This document shows positions 51,203-60,500 of a DNA stretch of 64,000 nucleotides, in pieces. The DNA comes from Caldifarciminota bacterium (GTDB lineage Bacteria > Hydrothermota > Tepidihabitantia > B3-TA06). A program made the position numbers and the translations under genes. Position 1 is the stretch's first letter. Every line of letters begins with the position of its first letter. Where the stretch lies: assembly GCA_016934635.1 (NCBI GenBank), contig JAFGSK010000056.1, positions 28,360-92,359 of the forward strand, given 5' to 3'. The notes under the pieces are model-generated. The model ran no database searches and had not been told where the DNA came from. It saw nothing but the letters and a program-made list of their open reading frames with translations.

Positions 51203-52014
51203 TCAATAAATCCTCTTTTCGATAACCATTCCTCTAAAGCTGATTTGGCCAAGTCTTCTGGTGTAACTTCTTCACCTTCACTACTATATTCAGTACATGC
51301 TTTCTTAACACCTTCGGCTACTCTTGGGGTTAAATAAATTGTAATTTCTGTAAATTTAATATCCTTGATTATCTCTTCTACTTCATCAGCCGTTTTTTCT
51401 GGGTTTTCCTTGGCTATTTCAATTATCTTCATCCGTTCGTGACTTCGATCCTTTTTCTTCACGATTTCTGTGATTTTAATAGCCGTTTCTTTATCAGGGA
51501 AGTTCTTTGCTATTCGCGTAGCAGTTGTGGCCGCTAATTCTCCTTTATCAACCATTTCTTTTATCTCTTCAGGAACCTGCGAATATCCCAACCAGTCTCT
51601 GACAGCTCCTTCGGATACCCCGAGAACATCTGCTACTTTCGAAGCAGTTTTATATTTCTTGAGCAGAGTTTTCGCTATACGCTGTTTATCTCTATACTCA
51701 AGGTCGCGACGGTGGATATTTTCACTAAAAGATTTGATAATAAGATCTGTCTCGTCTTCAACCTCGGTAATGATCGCAGGTATTTCCCTCAATTTGAGTC
51801 GTTGACAAGCCAAATACCTTCTTTGTCCGATTATTAATTCATATTCATCTTCAGTGTTTTCCTTCTTAATGACTACTACTGGTTGCTGAACACCTATTGA
51901 TCGTATGCTATCAACAAGTTCGTCAATACCTTCTTCAAGTTTCGTCTTTCTTGCATTAGAAAGGCTAATCTCTATTTTTTCCAAAGGAAGGTACTCGAAT
52001 TCCAGCTTCTTCAC
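51199..52014 (-). CDS. ParB/Spo0J-like protein with C-terminal ribbon-helix-helix-like domain
   Basis: 271 residues. ParB N-domain with GQRRYLACQRL (63-73; GxRR motif) and ENIHRRDL (98-105), the two motifs that bind CTP in ParB. A helix-turn-helix (SKVADVLGVSEGAVRDWLGY) follows, and the C-terminus (ITIYLTPRVAEGVKKACTEY to ALEEWLSKRGF) looks like a ribbon-helix-helix. No parA is next to it, so chromosome partitioning is unlikely; IbrB-like regulatory or defence ParB proteins fit better. First gene of the cassette, with GGAGGA upstream. Confidence 0.82.
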   Translation of the reverse strand: MKKLEFEYLPLEKIEISLSNARKTKLEEGIDELVDSIRSIGVQQPVVVIKKENTEDEYELIIGQRRYLACQRLKLREIPAIITEVEDETDLIIKSFSENIHRRDLEYRDKQRIAKTLLKKYKTASKVADVLGVSEGAVRDWLGYSQVPEEIKEMVDKGELAATTATRIAKNFPDKETAIKITEIVKKKDRSHERMKIIEIAKENPEKTADEVEEIIKDIKFTEITIYLTPRVAEGVKKACTEYSSEGEEVTPEDLAKSALEEWLSKRGFIE

Positions 52015-52058
52015 GTTAGTTCCTCCGAGCCTACATCGTTTATCTTAACCACGCCATT

Positions 52059-52127
52059 ACTATATACCCGATTCCTCATCTGTCAACATCCTATAAAAAA
52101 GTATACATAATCGGCAGGCTTTGTCAA
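52059..52127 (-). promoter_or_regulatory. Two tandem promoters of the ParB/PAPS-reductase cassette
   Basis: P1: TTGACA (52127-52122), 16 bp, TATACT (52105-52100). P2: TTGACA (52086-52081), 16 bp, TATAGT (52064-52059). They are 41 bp apart, four helical turns, with a GTATAC palindrome at P1's -10. The spacing would suit control by a dimeric DNA-binding protein such as the encoded ParB/RHH proteins. Confidence 0.85.
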
Positions 52128-52213
52128 CTGGTTTTTTTGTGTAACTTAAGTCTTGGACGGATACCTGAATACCTCGGCAGGGTAAAAAGTCCCCCTTGCT
52201 TTCACCGAATCAC

Positions 52214-52241
52214 TTGACATAGTACCCGGAGCAATTATTAT
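52214..52241 (+). promoter_or_regulatory. Promoter of the Ig-repeat lipoprotein gene
   Basis: TTGACA (52214-52219), 16-bp spacer, TATTAT (52236-52241), leaving a leader of about 105 nt with AGGAGGAGG before ATG 52355. Confidence 0.75.
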
Positions 52242-52354
52242 TCCTCAGTAGTTGAGAAACGTGGGCGTATCTTAGGGATAAAATGTTCGATTGATCATAA
52301 GATGCGCAACCGTCCGTAATTTCTTTCCCTGCCTTCAGGCAGGAGGAGGCTTGC

Positions 52355-53266
52355 ATGATAAAAAAAGTAAAGGTCTTTTTACTGGGGATTTCGATATGCC
52401 TTCTTCTCATCGGCCTTAGCTGCGACGATAAACCACCCACAGTCAATATCACGAACATTGAAGACGGCGACTTCGTTGAGGGCCAGGTAACCATTACTGT
52501 CGAAGCCCAAGACGACAAAGCAATCGACCTTGTCTATTTCCACATAGACGATGTACTGGCTACGACAGACGGCGAAGAGCCTTACGAGTACGTATGGGAC
52601 GCCTCGGGATTGGAAAGGGGAAGCTCACACATCATCAAGGTGGTAGCCTACGATAGAGCGGGTAACGAGGGGAAGCAGGCTATAACGGTCAGGATCGGAG
52701 CCGAAGACGTAAAGCCGCCTATAGTAACCATCAATCATCCCACGGACGGCGGCAGTGTGGGTGGGAAATTCGGTATCTGCGTCGAGGCAATTGATAACAT
52801 AAAAGTGGAAAACGTCATCTTCTATATAGATGAGGTTTTGGTTTTCGACGATAAGGCGTTTCCTTACGAGTACCTTTGGAACACAGCGGGTCTCGAGCAC
52901 GGAACCCAGCATACCATCGACGTCTATGCATACGACCCGACCGGCAACGAGGGCAAGGATCAGGTTACGGTTACAATCGACATAGAAAATCCCACCGTAT
53001 CCATCATGGAACCGGATGATGGTGCAAGGGTTTGGGGAATCGTAACAATACTCGTAGATGCAGCTGATAACGACGAAATCGTTTACGTAGATTTTTATAT
53101 CGATCAATCGTCTGAGCCTGTCTATGCAGATGGTGAAGCACCGTACAGGTATGAGTGGAATACAGGTGGACTGACACCCGAAAGCACGCACACCATCAAC
53201 GTGGTCGCTTACGACGAAGCTGGCAACGAGGCCCAGGACGAAATCTCGGTTACTGTCGGGCAGTGA
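52355..53266 (+). CDS. Lipoprotein with three bacterial Ig-like (Big_7-type) repeats
   Basis: 303 residues. Lipobox LLIGLSC (Cys23), then three repeats of about 90 residues, each running PTVxIxxPxDG, VEVxxFYIDxV, PYEYxWNTxGLExGxxHTIxVxAYDxxGNE. This is the Big_7 pattern of surface and adhesion proteins. A free lipoprotein made of nothing but Ig repeats probably acts as a spacer or ligand-binder. It is monocistronic. Confidence 0.82.
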   Translation: MIKKVKVFLLGISICLLLIGLSCDDKPPTVNITNIEDGDFVEGQVTITVEAQDDKAIDLVYFHIDDVLATTDGEEPYEYVWDASGLERGSSHIIKVVAYDRAGNEGKQAITVRIGAEDVKPPIVTINHPTDGGSVGGKFGICVEAIDNIKVENVIFYIDEVLVFDDKAFPYEYLWNTAGLEHGTQHTIDVYAYDPTGNEGKDQVTVTIDIENPTVSIMEPDDGARVWGIVTILVDAADNDEIVYVDFYIDQSSEPVYADGEAPYRYEWNTGGLTPESTHTINVVAYDEAGNEAQDEISVTVGQ

Positions 53267-53477
53267 GGTGAACACCTAGAGGACGAGGGGAGAGGAATCG
53301 GCATTAAGCCGGTGGGAGATTGTGAATTACGACCGCATCGATCAAAGGATAACGTTTGCCGACGATTTCGAGGATGGTGCGCCTAGTTTCTCTTCCGACG
53401 GCAAGGAGTTCTCATCTGCGGATCTCAGGCATTTGCCCCTGCCCCTTTAGGTTCCCCCCACATTCAAATTAGCATCC

Positions 53478-54974
53478 CTACTCCTCGACAGTCCTCACGG
53501 TGAAAACCAGAGTTTCTCCGTCCTTGTCCGCATCGACCAGTATCGCCTTGAGCTCCAGCCCGTCCAGGAGCGGGAACATCTTAGCCTCCACGTCGGCGGG
53601 CGTGAAGCCTGAGGAGCGATCTGCCGCGTAGCCCAGGTAGTCCTTGAGCGCTTCCTTGAAGACAGGCCAATCAAGATATACGATCGGATTGGCTATAGCC
53701 GCGGCTTCACAGGCATCTAAGAATTTCTGAGAGTTGTTTATCGTCTTACCCCGTGACCAAGCATCCAGAACCCAGGGAATGAGCGCGGTGTCGGAGGAAA
53801 GAGTAAGCCGCTCGTTATACATAAGATAGGCGATGGGTGGGAGGTCTTCCCCGAACCCCACCGCATGATAGTTTACATCCTGATGGCGCAGGATAGTATC
53901 GGTTTGGGAGGGTTCAAACAGCCATGGCACCAGGACTTCCCAGGCTTTAATGCTTTCGATTGAAGAGACCTCAGCGGAAAAAACCCACCGTGCAGGGGCA
54001 TACCATAGATCTACGTTCCATCCCTGCATGAGGAATAAAACTTCATCACCTGCATCGGCTGCCAGGCTGACAATAGGCTTCTGGACCCCCGAGGAAACCA
54101 GAATCTCCTCTGTTCCCTCCTGCCTTGCAAGGACTTTCGCCGCATTCCATGCCTGCCCAGGGTTAACACCGGTAAGGTTCACAAAGAAGAACGCGTCATC
54201 GGGCACCCTGGTGTAATCGGAAGGTCTTTCGATACCTGCAATGAAGGAACCCAGCACACCACCCGGTCGTTCGATCTCGAATGCGGCCTCAAGACCGTAG
54301 TTGCCCTTGTACACCGACCAGCGGAATTCATCGAAGGTCAGATGCTTGCCGCGCTTGCGAGTAAGCCCGTAAACGAGATTATTCTCCGAGCGAGGAAATG
54401 CATCCTCCTCTTTAATGTTGCGTACCGCAATCTTAATAGCAGAAAGTAGAAGCTTCTCGGAATTTGCATACCAGAAGTAGTCGCCGGCGAATGCCGCGGC
54501 CGAGCCGGCGGCAAAGACCGCATAAGGCAGACCCTCAGCTTCGGACTGCCTGCCCCGACCCAGCACGGCCCTGAAGAATGTCCGTACGTTCCACCGGGGC
54601 TGGGATACAAGAAGCTTGGCTCCCCCGTCAAAGGAGGCATAAATGAACCGACTCCCAAGGATATCCCAAAACTTGCCGTTCGTTCGCTCGTTGAGCTTGC
54701 GAACCTGTTCAAGGTTCTCGAAGTCCTCTTCAATCCCCAACTTCCGGGCAAGCCTCTTCATCTTCGACCGACCGTAGAGTTTTGCAATGCCGTCTATATC
54801 TGCAAACACCACGTAGCTTACTGCGTCCTGGGGAAGAAGTTCTTCCAGTACTGTGACTTCTCTCGAAAGTTTGGGGGGATTGCCCAGAAAGCCGTAGGCA
54901 ACGCTTACACCAATAACCAGAACCCCGAGTGCAATCCCTGCTCCCATAAGGATTCCTTTAACTTTTTTATTCAT
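53478..54974 (-). CDS. DUF3352-like membrane-anchored protein
   Basis: 498 residues. One N-terminal helix (GILMGAGIALGVLVIGVSVA) anchors an extracytoplasmic body. LPQDAVSYVVFADIDGIAKL and the later AGIERPSDYTRVPDDAFFFV with VNLTG resemble the DUF3352 family, of unknown function. It overlaps the metallopeptidase gene by 4 nt and ends the A2M-led run. The 211-bp gap to the lipoprotein gene contains nothing I can support. Confidence 0.6.
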   Translation of the reverse strand: MNKKVKGILMGAGIALGVLVIGVSVAYGFLGNPPKLSREVTVLEELLPQDAVSYVVFADIDGIAKLYGRSKMKRLARKLGIEEDFENLEQVRKLNERTNGKFWDILGSRFIYASFDGGAKLLVSQPRWNVRTFFRAVLGRGRQSEAEGLPYAVFAAGSAAAFAGDYFWYANSEKLLLSAIKIAVRNIKEEDAFPRSENNLVYGLTRKRGKHLTFDEFRWSVYKGNYGLEAAFEIERPGGVLGSFIAGIERPSDYTRVPDDAFFFVNLTGVNPGQAWNAAKVLARQEGTEEILVSSGVQKPIVSLAADAGDEVLFLMQGWNVDLWYAPARWVFSAEVSSIESIKAWEVLVPWLFEPSQTDTILRHQDVNYHAVGFGEDLPPIAYLMYNERLTLSSDTALIPWVLDAWSRGKTINNSQKFLDACEAAAIANPIVYLDWPVFKEALKDYLGYAADRSSGFTPADVEAKMFPLLDGLELKAILVDADKDGETLVFTVRTVEE

Positions 54975-55585
54975 AAGGCCTCCTCTTTTATGAGGGTGAT
55001 GAGGCTGTCGCGCCCCATCGTTTTTATTATTTCACTAACCAATGAGGCCGCGGCAAGATACCCCAGCCGCAAATCTGCTGTATCGCTGCTTATGAGCAGT
55101 TCTTCAATCTTACTCGTATCACGAGGCAAATCATTCTCGCCTCCCAGGGTGCGAACCTGGCCTGAACAGAATACTGCCAGGCCCTCGTTCAACCACAAGG
55201 GCACATCGTATGGCTCGAGCGCCAGGTGCACGCACTCATGGATTATTACCTCGTCGGTTGCACCCCTCGCCTCAAGCACCGACAAGGGCTGGGTCACGAG
55301 TTCGCCGTTACATACTGCCGCACCTTGCCAGATAGAGCATCCTGTCCAGGCTGCAAAATCCCCACTCGACGGCGCCACCCGTAACACCCGTAACACACCA
55401 TTTTTCTTCCCGGCCACCACCAATCTGGATTTGAAAAAATTATCAACTACGTCTTCAGCGTTATCCAGCACCTCAGCCCATCGGTTTATCTCCGCCCGGT
55501 TCACCTCGTTGTCTGGCGTTACGATCTCCCACTGTCCTACCTGTATTGCTGCACCAAAGAAAAATGGGAGAAGCCGAATCACCAT
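54971..55585 (-). CDS. Exported MA-like zinc metallopeptidase
   Basis: 204 residues. A short hydrophobic N-terminus (MVIRLLPFFFGAAIQ) acts as signal or anchor. The gluzincin motif is HECVHLAL and the downstream third ligand WLNEGLAVF. This is the peptidase MA-like pattern (HExxH plus NEGxA). Probably processes a periplasmic protein or peptide; target unknown. It overlaps spoIID by 7 nt and the next gene by 4 nt. Confidence 0.75.
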   Translation of the reverse strand: MVIRLLPFFFGAAIQVGQWEIVTPDNEVNRAEINRWAEVLDNAEDVVDNFFKSRLVVAGKKNGVLRVLRVAPSSGDFAAWTGCSIWQGAAVCNGELVTQPLSVLEARGATDEVIIHECVHLALEPYDVPLWLNEGLAVFCSGQVRTLGGENDLPRDTSKIEELLISSDTADLRLGYLAAASLVSEIIKTMGRDSLITLIKEEAL

Positions 55586-56604
55586 TTCTTCACCTCGGCG
55601 CCCGGGAAGTAGTGGGCGAGTATCTCGGTGAATGTCTTGCCTTCGTCAGCCATACCTTTTGCCCCCCACTGGGAAAGCCCTACCCCATGACCTAATCCCT
55701 TACCCTTGAAGAGGAACGAGCCTGCATCCCGTTCCACCTCGAACCACGAACTCCTCAAGGTGTTCCAACCCAGGGCCTGGCATACCTCCATGCGAAACTC
55801 CCAGCCTCCCATCAGCAATCCTTCTTCGTTAACCTTTATCGCAATGAACTCGGCCCTTCCGTCCGTGGCATACTCAACCACCCTTAAGTCCTTTACGTTG
55901 GGAAATCCGAGTGCTTGTGCCAATTCCTCGGCTGAAACAACGTACTCCCATCGGCAGTGAGGAGAGGCTTTACAGTACGGGTCAGGCACCGATATCAGGT
56001 AGGGATGGTTCATGTCCGGCCAGATTGAGCTTGCGTCCGCTGTTTTCCCGCCCGAGGTCGAGTGGTAGTAGACTTCGCATAACTCTCCATTGTACATAAG
56101 ATAAAGCCCTTCGGTCTCGTTGACCGCCTGCGAGGTGGCTGAGGTTGTAGTTTCCAGCCCTTTGTACGACTGGCAGTGGGTGAGGTCGCAGAAGTCCCAA
56201 GCCTCGTTCTGGTGCCTGGATGCGGTTTCCATAAATGTCCGGCAAAGTACGGCCTGGGCGGCAAGTGCTGGAATCTTTGCTCCGGGAACCATCTCAGCCC
56301 CTACAACCGAGGCAAGGTAGTCGCCCTCGGTTACTTCGTTTACCAAAACCAGCTCCCCATCTTCCGCCATAACCTCTAAGGAACCTGCGTAGCTGCGTAC
56401 CTTACTGTCCCACCTCAAGCTGAATCCTGAGATCGAGTTCTCGTAGCGCTCCATCGCTTTACGATTGACGAATACCTGATTGCCATAGGCCGTGAGTGTA
56501 TCCTCCCTACCGCCTGCTGTTACCGTTACACTGGCAGGATGATAGGAGGAAAGGATATTGACACTTACCGCAAAGAGGAAGACTATCAGCTCAACTGCCA
56601 CCAT
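55579..56604 (-). CDS. SpoIID/LytB-domain protein
   Basis: 341 residues with an N-terminal signal (VELIVFLFAVSVNILSSY). The SpoIID domain is clear: YLASVVGAEMVPG, LAAQAVLCRTFMETAS, the conserved YYHSTSGGKTADA and the end GHGVGLSQWGAKGMADEGKT. SpoIID is a lytic transglycosylase acting on denuded peptidoglycan. In a non-sporulating diderm it is probably a wall-remodelling enzyme. It overlaps the PBP gene by 14 nt. Confidence 0.9.
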   Translation of the reverse strand: MVAVELIVFLFAVSVNILSSYHPASVTVTAGGREDTLTAYGNQVFVNRKAMERYENSISGFSLRWDSKVRSYAGSLEVMAEDGELVLVNEVTEGDYLASVVGAEMVPGAKIPALAAQAVLCRTFMETASRHQNEAWDFCDLTHCQSYKGLETTTSATSQAVNETEGLYLMYNGELCEVYYHSTSGGKTADASSIWPDMNHPYLISVPDPYCKASPHCRWEYVVSAEELAQALGFPNVKDLRVVEYATDGRAEFIAIKVNEEGLLMGGWEFRMEVCQALGWNTLRSSWFEVERDAGSFLFKGKGLGHGVGLSQWGAKGMADEGKTFTEILAHYFPGAEVKKW

Positions 56605-57514
56605 GAGACCCCCTAAAGTAGGAAAATATCACGAGACCTGCAATGCGCGCCGCGTCCTTGCCTTCGCCGCGGTGAAGGAATACGACAACTGCGATTCGGG
56701 GACCCTCGAAAGGGGCAAAGCCCACGAACCAACCGTGGGTCACCCAATCGCCTAAGACGGTGGAAGTGCCTGTCTTGCCCGCTACCTCCACCGTCGTTAT
56801 CTCCGCTTCCTTTCCTGTACCCTGTCTGACCGCCTGTCGGAGTAAGCCTCGAACCCGGTGCAGGGCATTTTGGCTCGGAAAGCTTGATAGAACCTGTGCT
56901 TTCCCGGGCGCCAGGCGCGGCCGCAGCAGCTGTCCGCCCGTTGCCACGCCTGAAATAAGTGAGAGCATGGCTACAGGTGTAAGCTGAATGGCTGACCCCT
57001 GCCCGATAGCGAACTCCAGCTTAGCCGAATCTGTCGCCGGTACGAGGATTATGCTTTCCGTCTCACCGGACAGATCCACACCTACCCTGTGCTCGAGCTT
57101 TAGCGTCCGGTATATACCGGCCAGATCGTCCGCGGTCAAATCCTTAGCCAGGTTCTGGAAGTAGAGATTGCACGACTCGATCATCGCCTTAGTAAAATCC
57201 ACCTCACCGTGACCGCAGCGCATCGAGCACCAAAGGGTATCGTTACCATAAATCTCATGTCCGGTGCACGAGAAATCCTCGGGCAAATCTATCCCTTTGT
57301 CTATGGCCACCATCGCAGTAAGTATCTTGGCTACAGAACCTGGCGGGAACCTTCGAGAAAAAAGTATCTCGGGGTGGGTGGCGGCGATCAGGTTCCCGGT
57401 CTCGAGATCCATGACCGCCACTGCACCCCTATCTCCGATCAACTCTTTACACCTATCTTCGAACGTCCCGGCTGTAAGGGACAAAGCCAGGATTATTATG
57501 GCTGCTGTGGTCAC
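56591..57514 (-). CDS. Transpeptidase-only penicillin-binding protein
   Basis: 307 residues, GTG start overlapping the A2M stop (GTGA). Signal-like N-terminus (TAAIIILALSLTAG). Complete acyl-serine transferase triad: S60-V-A-K63, S114-C-N116 and K247-T-G-T. No transglycosylase or dimerisation domain is present, which is short for PBP1/PBP2. In Proteobacteria A2M genes sit next to pbpC, and this looks like a reduced counterpart. It would cross-link or trim peptidoglycan near the A2M protein. Confidence 0.87.
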   Translation of the reverse strand: MTTAAIIILALSLTAGTFEDRCKELIGDRGAVAVMDLETGNLIAATHPEILFSRRFPPGSVAKILTAMVAIDKGIDLPEDFSCTGHEIYGNDTLWCSMRCGHGEVDFTKAMIESCNLYFQNLAKDLTADDLAGIYRTLKLEHRVGVDLSGETESIILVPATDSAKLEFAIGQGSAIQLTPVAMLSLISGVATGGQLLRPRLAPGKAQVLSSFPSQNALHRVRGLLRQAVRQGTGKEAEITTVEVAGKTGTSTVLGDWVTHGWFVGFAPFEGPRIAVVVFLHRGEGKDAARIAGLVIFSYFRGSHGGS

Positions 57515-60500
57515 TTTTCTTCTACCGAGATGATCTCGCTTGAGGAGTGGCCGCGCTTGTCCGGGTAGTACATGAGTGATACCTCGGCAGGCATCACCTG
57601 GAACCTGCCCGGAACCTCGGGCACGATTACGTAGCTCATCTCACGGCACTGCCATAGGTAACTCATGAAGAAGGCTACGTGATCGTCGTGTATCTCACGT
57701 CCCGAGTACATATAGCCCCAGTCCTCGTAATCGTAATAACCCCACCAGTAACGCTCGTCCCGGATACGGTAGCGGTCGCGATCCTGGGCGACCTCGAACC
57801 CGGCAGGCAGAGGATCCGTAAGCATCACGTACTCGTATTCGTCGTCGCAGTCGACGAACAGCTTGACGAACACCGGATCACCCACGTCCACCGGACCGGA
57901 AAGCTCCACCTTGTCGTATTCCAATTCGCCGTACTCTGAAACCCTTGGTATCAACCGGTAGTACTGGCGGTGAACCTTGAGCTCATTGCCTCCTGCGGTG
58001 ATGTCGGTTTCCTTGCTGTAGTAACTCAAAAGCACGCTAGCAAAAAGGTTCCCCGGTCCTTTCTTTTCTACCGTAAGGGCGTTTTCTCCGTATCTTATGC
58101 CGTCCAGTTCCAGTTTGATCGGACGGTTGAAATCGGAAAGGTTATCCTGGGTGATGTGGTAGGATGCAAGTCTCGAACCGTTAAGTTCCAATTCGAGCTC
58201 CAGGTCGGGCGCATCGTCACGGGTGCCCTTGAGGAACTCGGCCAACGCCATCAACGCCAGGGCGCTGTCCTTGGTGGACTTCCAGCGATTGCCCCTGCGC
58301 TCGCGCAGCAGCCAGAATACGATCTTGGGTACGATCTCGTCGTCAGGAGAGACTGCAAGGAATGCCCTGAGTGTAGTTGCGGTAACCTCGACCGCGTCGT
58401 CCCACCAGAACTCAACCGCCCTGGTGCGACCGCTCCAGTAGACCGTCTCGCCTTCTGTGAGTGCTTCCTTCTTGAGTATCGCAAGGATTGCCTTCGCCTT
58501 TGCGTCCTCGCCTATCTGGTGATAGGCTAATGCCATCAGGGCTTTTGTGTAGGGATCTCCTCCTTCGGCCTCGAGTTTTGCCAGCTGCTCCTTTATAAGT
58601 GCCTTGCGTCCCTTTGCCGTGGTGTCTTCGGGAGCCATAGACAGTACGTAAACCATGTAGCAGCGTTCGGTAGTGTTGAGTTCGCGCTCGCGCAGGAAGT
58701 TCTCCAACGCTCGCGCCCCGCGTTTTATCGCGTTCTGGTTAACCTCATAACCCAAAACTGTAGCATAGGTTAACCCGTGCACTACGTAGGCTGTCATGAA
58801 GTTCATGCTCTCATCGTCGGTCCACCAGCCCCAGCCACCGTCTGTATGCTGATACCCGTATAGCTTTGCCAGACCCTTTCTGATCATTAAAGGCAGCGCT
58901 GCGGCAAGAGCCGAATCGCCCTTTGCAGGATCCTGGATAAGATCGGCCACTATTAGGTCTGGGAAGAAGCTGGACATCGTCTGCTCGGTACACCCATAAG
59001 GATAACTGGCCAGGTAGGACAATCCTGCAAAGAGTGCTGTACCGAGGGTGGGGGTTACTGTCAGTTCTGCTGACACGGTACGAATCTGGGCCTCCTCGGT
59101 CAAGGTGAACTTCTTGGTTTCGGTCTGATTGTCGCGGGGCATGAACGCAGCGAGCGACAGCAGACGCTCGATACCGTAAGGGTTGGCCGGGATGGTGAGC
59201 TTCATCGCGTCCGAGTACTCGGCCCCAATAGCCTTGGCTGTAAGCACCGCGTCGCCAGGTTCTGTGCACACCACAGGCCAGTCCACCCTGAAGGTGCCTC
59301 CGGGGCGAATGGTGGCGGTGTGGACGGTATTGTCAAGCAGGTTGACGCCCTCGGCCGTAAAGCTCAGATCGACCTTCTGGGGATCACGGGTGTAGTTGTG
59401 AACGATGGTCGCAATCACCAGGCTGTCGCGCTCGGTAACGAACCTGGGCGGCGATATTCGCACGAGTAAGTCCTTTGTAACCAGGGTCTTCGTGCGACCT
59501 TCGCCTACCCTGGTGTCAAGGGTAACAGCCCGCACCGTGGTTCGCCAGGTAGTAAGGTTGTCAGGGTAGACGAAATCGACCTCGGCAAACCCTTTTGCAT
59601 CGGTACGTACGAAGGCGTTCCAGTAGGCCATGTCCTTGAACTTTTCGCGCACCTTGGGTTCCTCCCGACCCTTGTAGGCTGCAAGGACGACCGAGTCCTT
59701 GGCCGCATCCGAAAGCAGGTAATAATCGCGTTCGTAACCCCAGAAGGAGAAGTATATGGATGATGAAGTAGAAACCTGGTTGTAGCGCTCACCGTAGAAG
59801 AAGTCCTCGATCGCAGGAGCAATCTCCGGGGCAATCGCGTGCAGGGCCTCGTCTACCACCGCCAGGGACAGATCTGCCCTTACCGGTTTGCCTTTAGTAT
59901 CCTTGACCACGATCTCGAGCTTGCCCTCCTCACCCGGTTCGTAGCGGTCCTTGTCCGCGGTAATCTCCACCGCAAGCAACTCATCAGCCCGGCTTACCTT
60001 CATTTCCGCCGACTCTCTGAAGAAATCACCCTCATACATTCCGCATACTGTGAGATAGGCGTTGGGGATGAACTGATTTCGAACGTTGAATCTGATAAGG
60101 GCGGTATTGCCCTTGAGCTTGATGGTCTTAATATTGTACAGGCGATCCGCCTCGATGGTTGCTATGAGGTGGATGTTTTCATAAGGCATGATTATTAAGG
60201 CTTCGGCATACTCACCAGGTTCGTAGGACTCCTTGTCGAAGATAATCTGGATTTCATCCGAAGACCAGGTGTAGTAGCCCCCGCGTTCGGAAACCCAGAA
60301 CCAACGCTCGTCGTAGCTTTCGTTACCCCTATCGTCGGAGGCTCTAGCCACGATGTAGTAGGAGCCCGCCTCTTTTGGAATGTACTCGTATATGGCCTTG
60401 CCTGTTCTGTCGGTAGTGACGGTCCTTTTTGCCACAACTTCATCCTTGCTTTCGTTGCGAATCCAGTAGCGACGGTGTATTTCTGTCTGGACATGGGCCC

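Noticed and set aside
51199..52014. Chromosome-partitioning ParB
   Set aside because: No parA adjacent, atypical C-terminus, AT-rich cassette with a PAPS-reductase-like gene; chromosomal parABS is unlikely.
58811..59269. Long ORFs opposite or within the A2M gene
   Set aside because: All are out-of-frame shadows of the 1536-codon gene, and their composition does not resemble proteins here.
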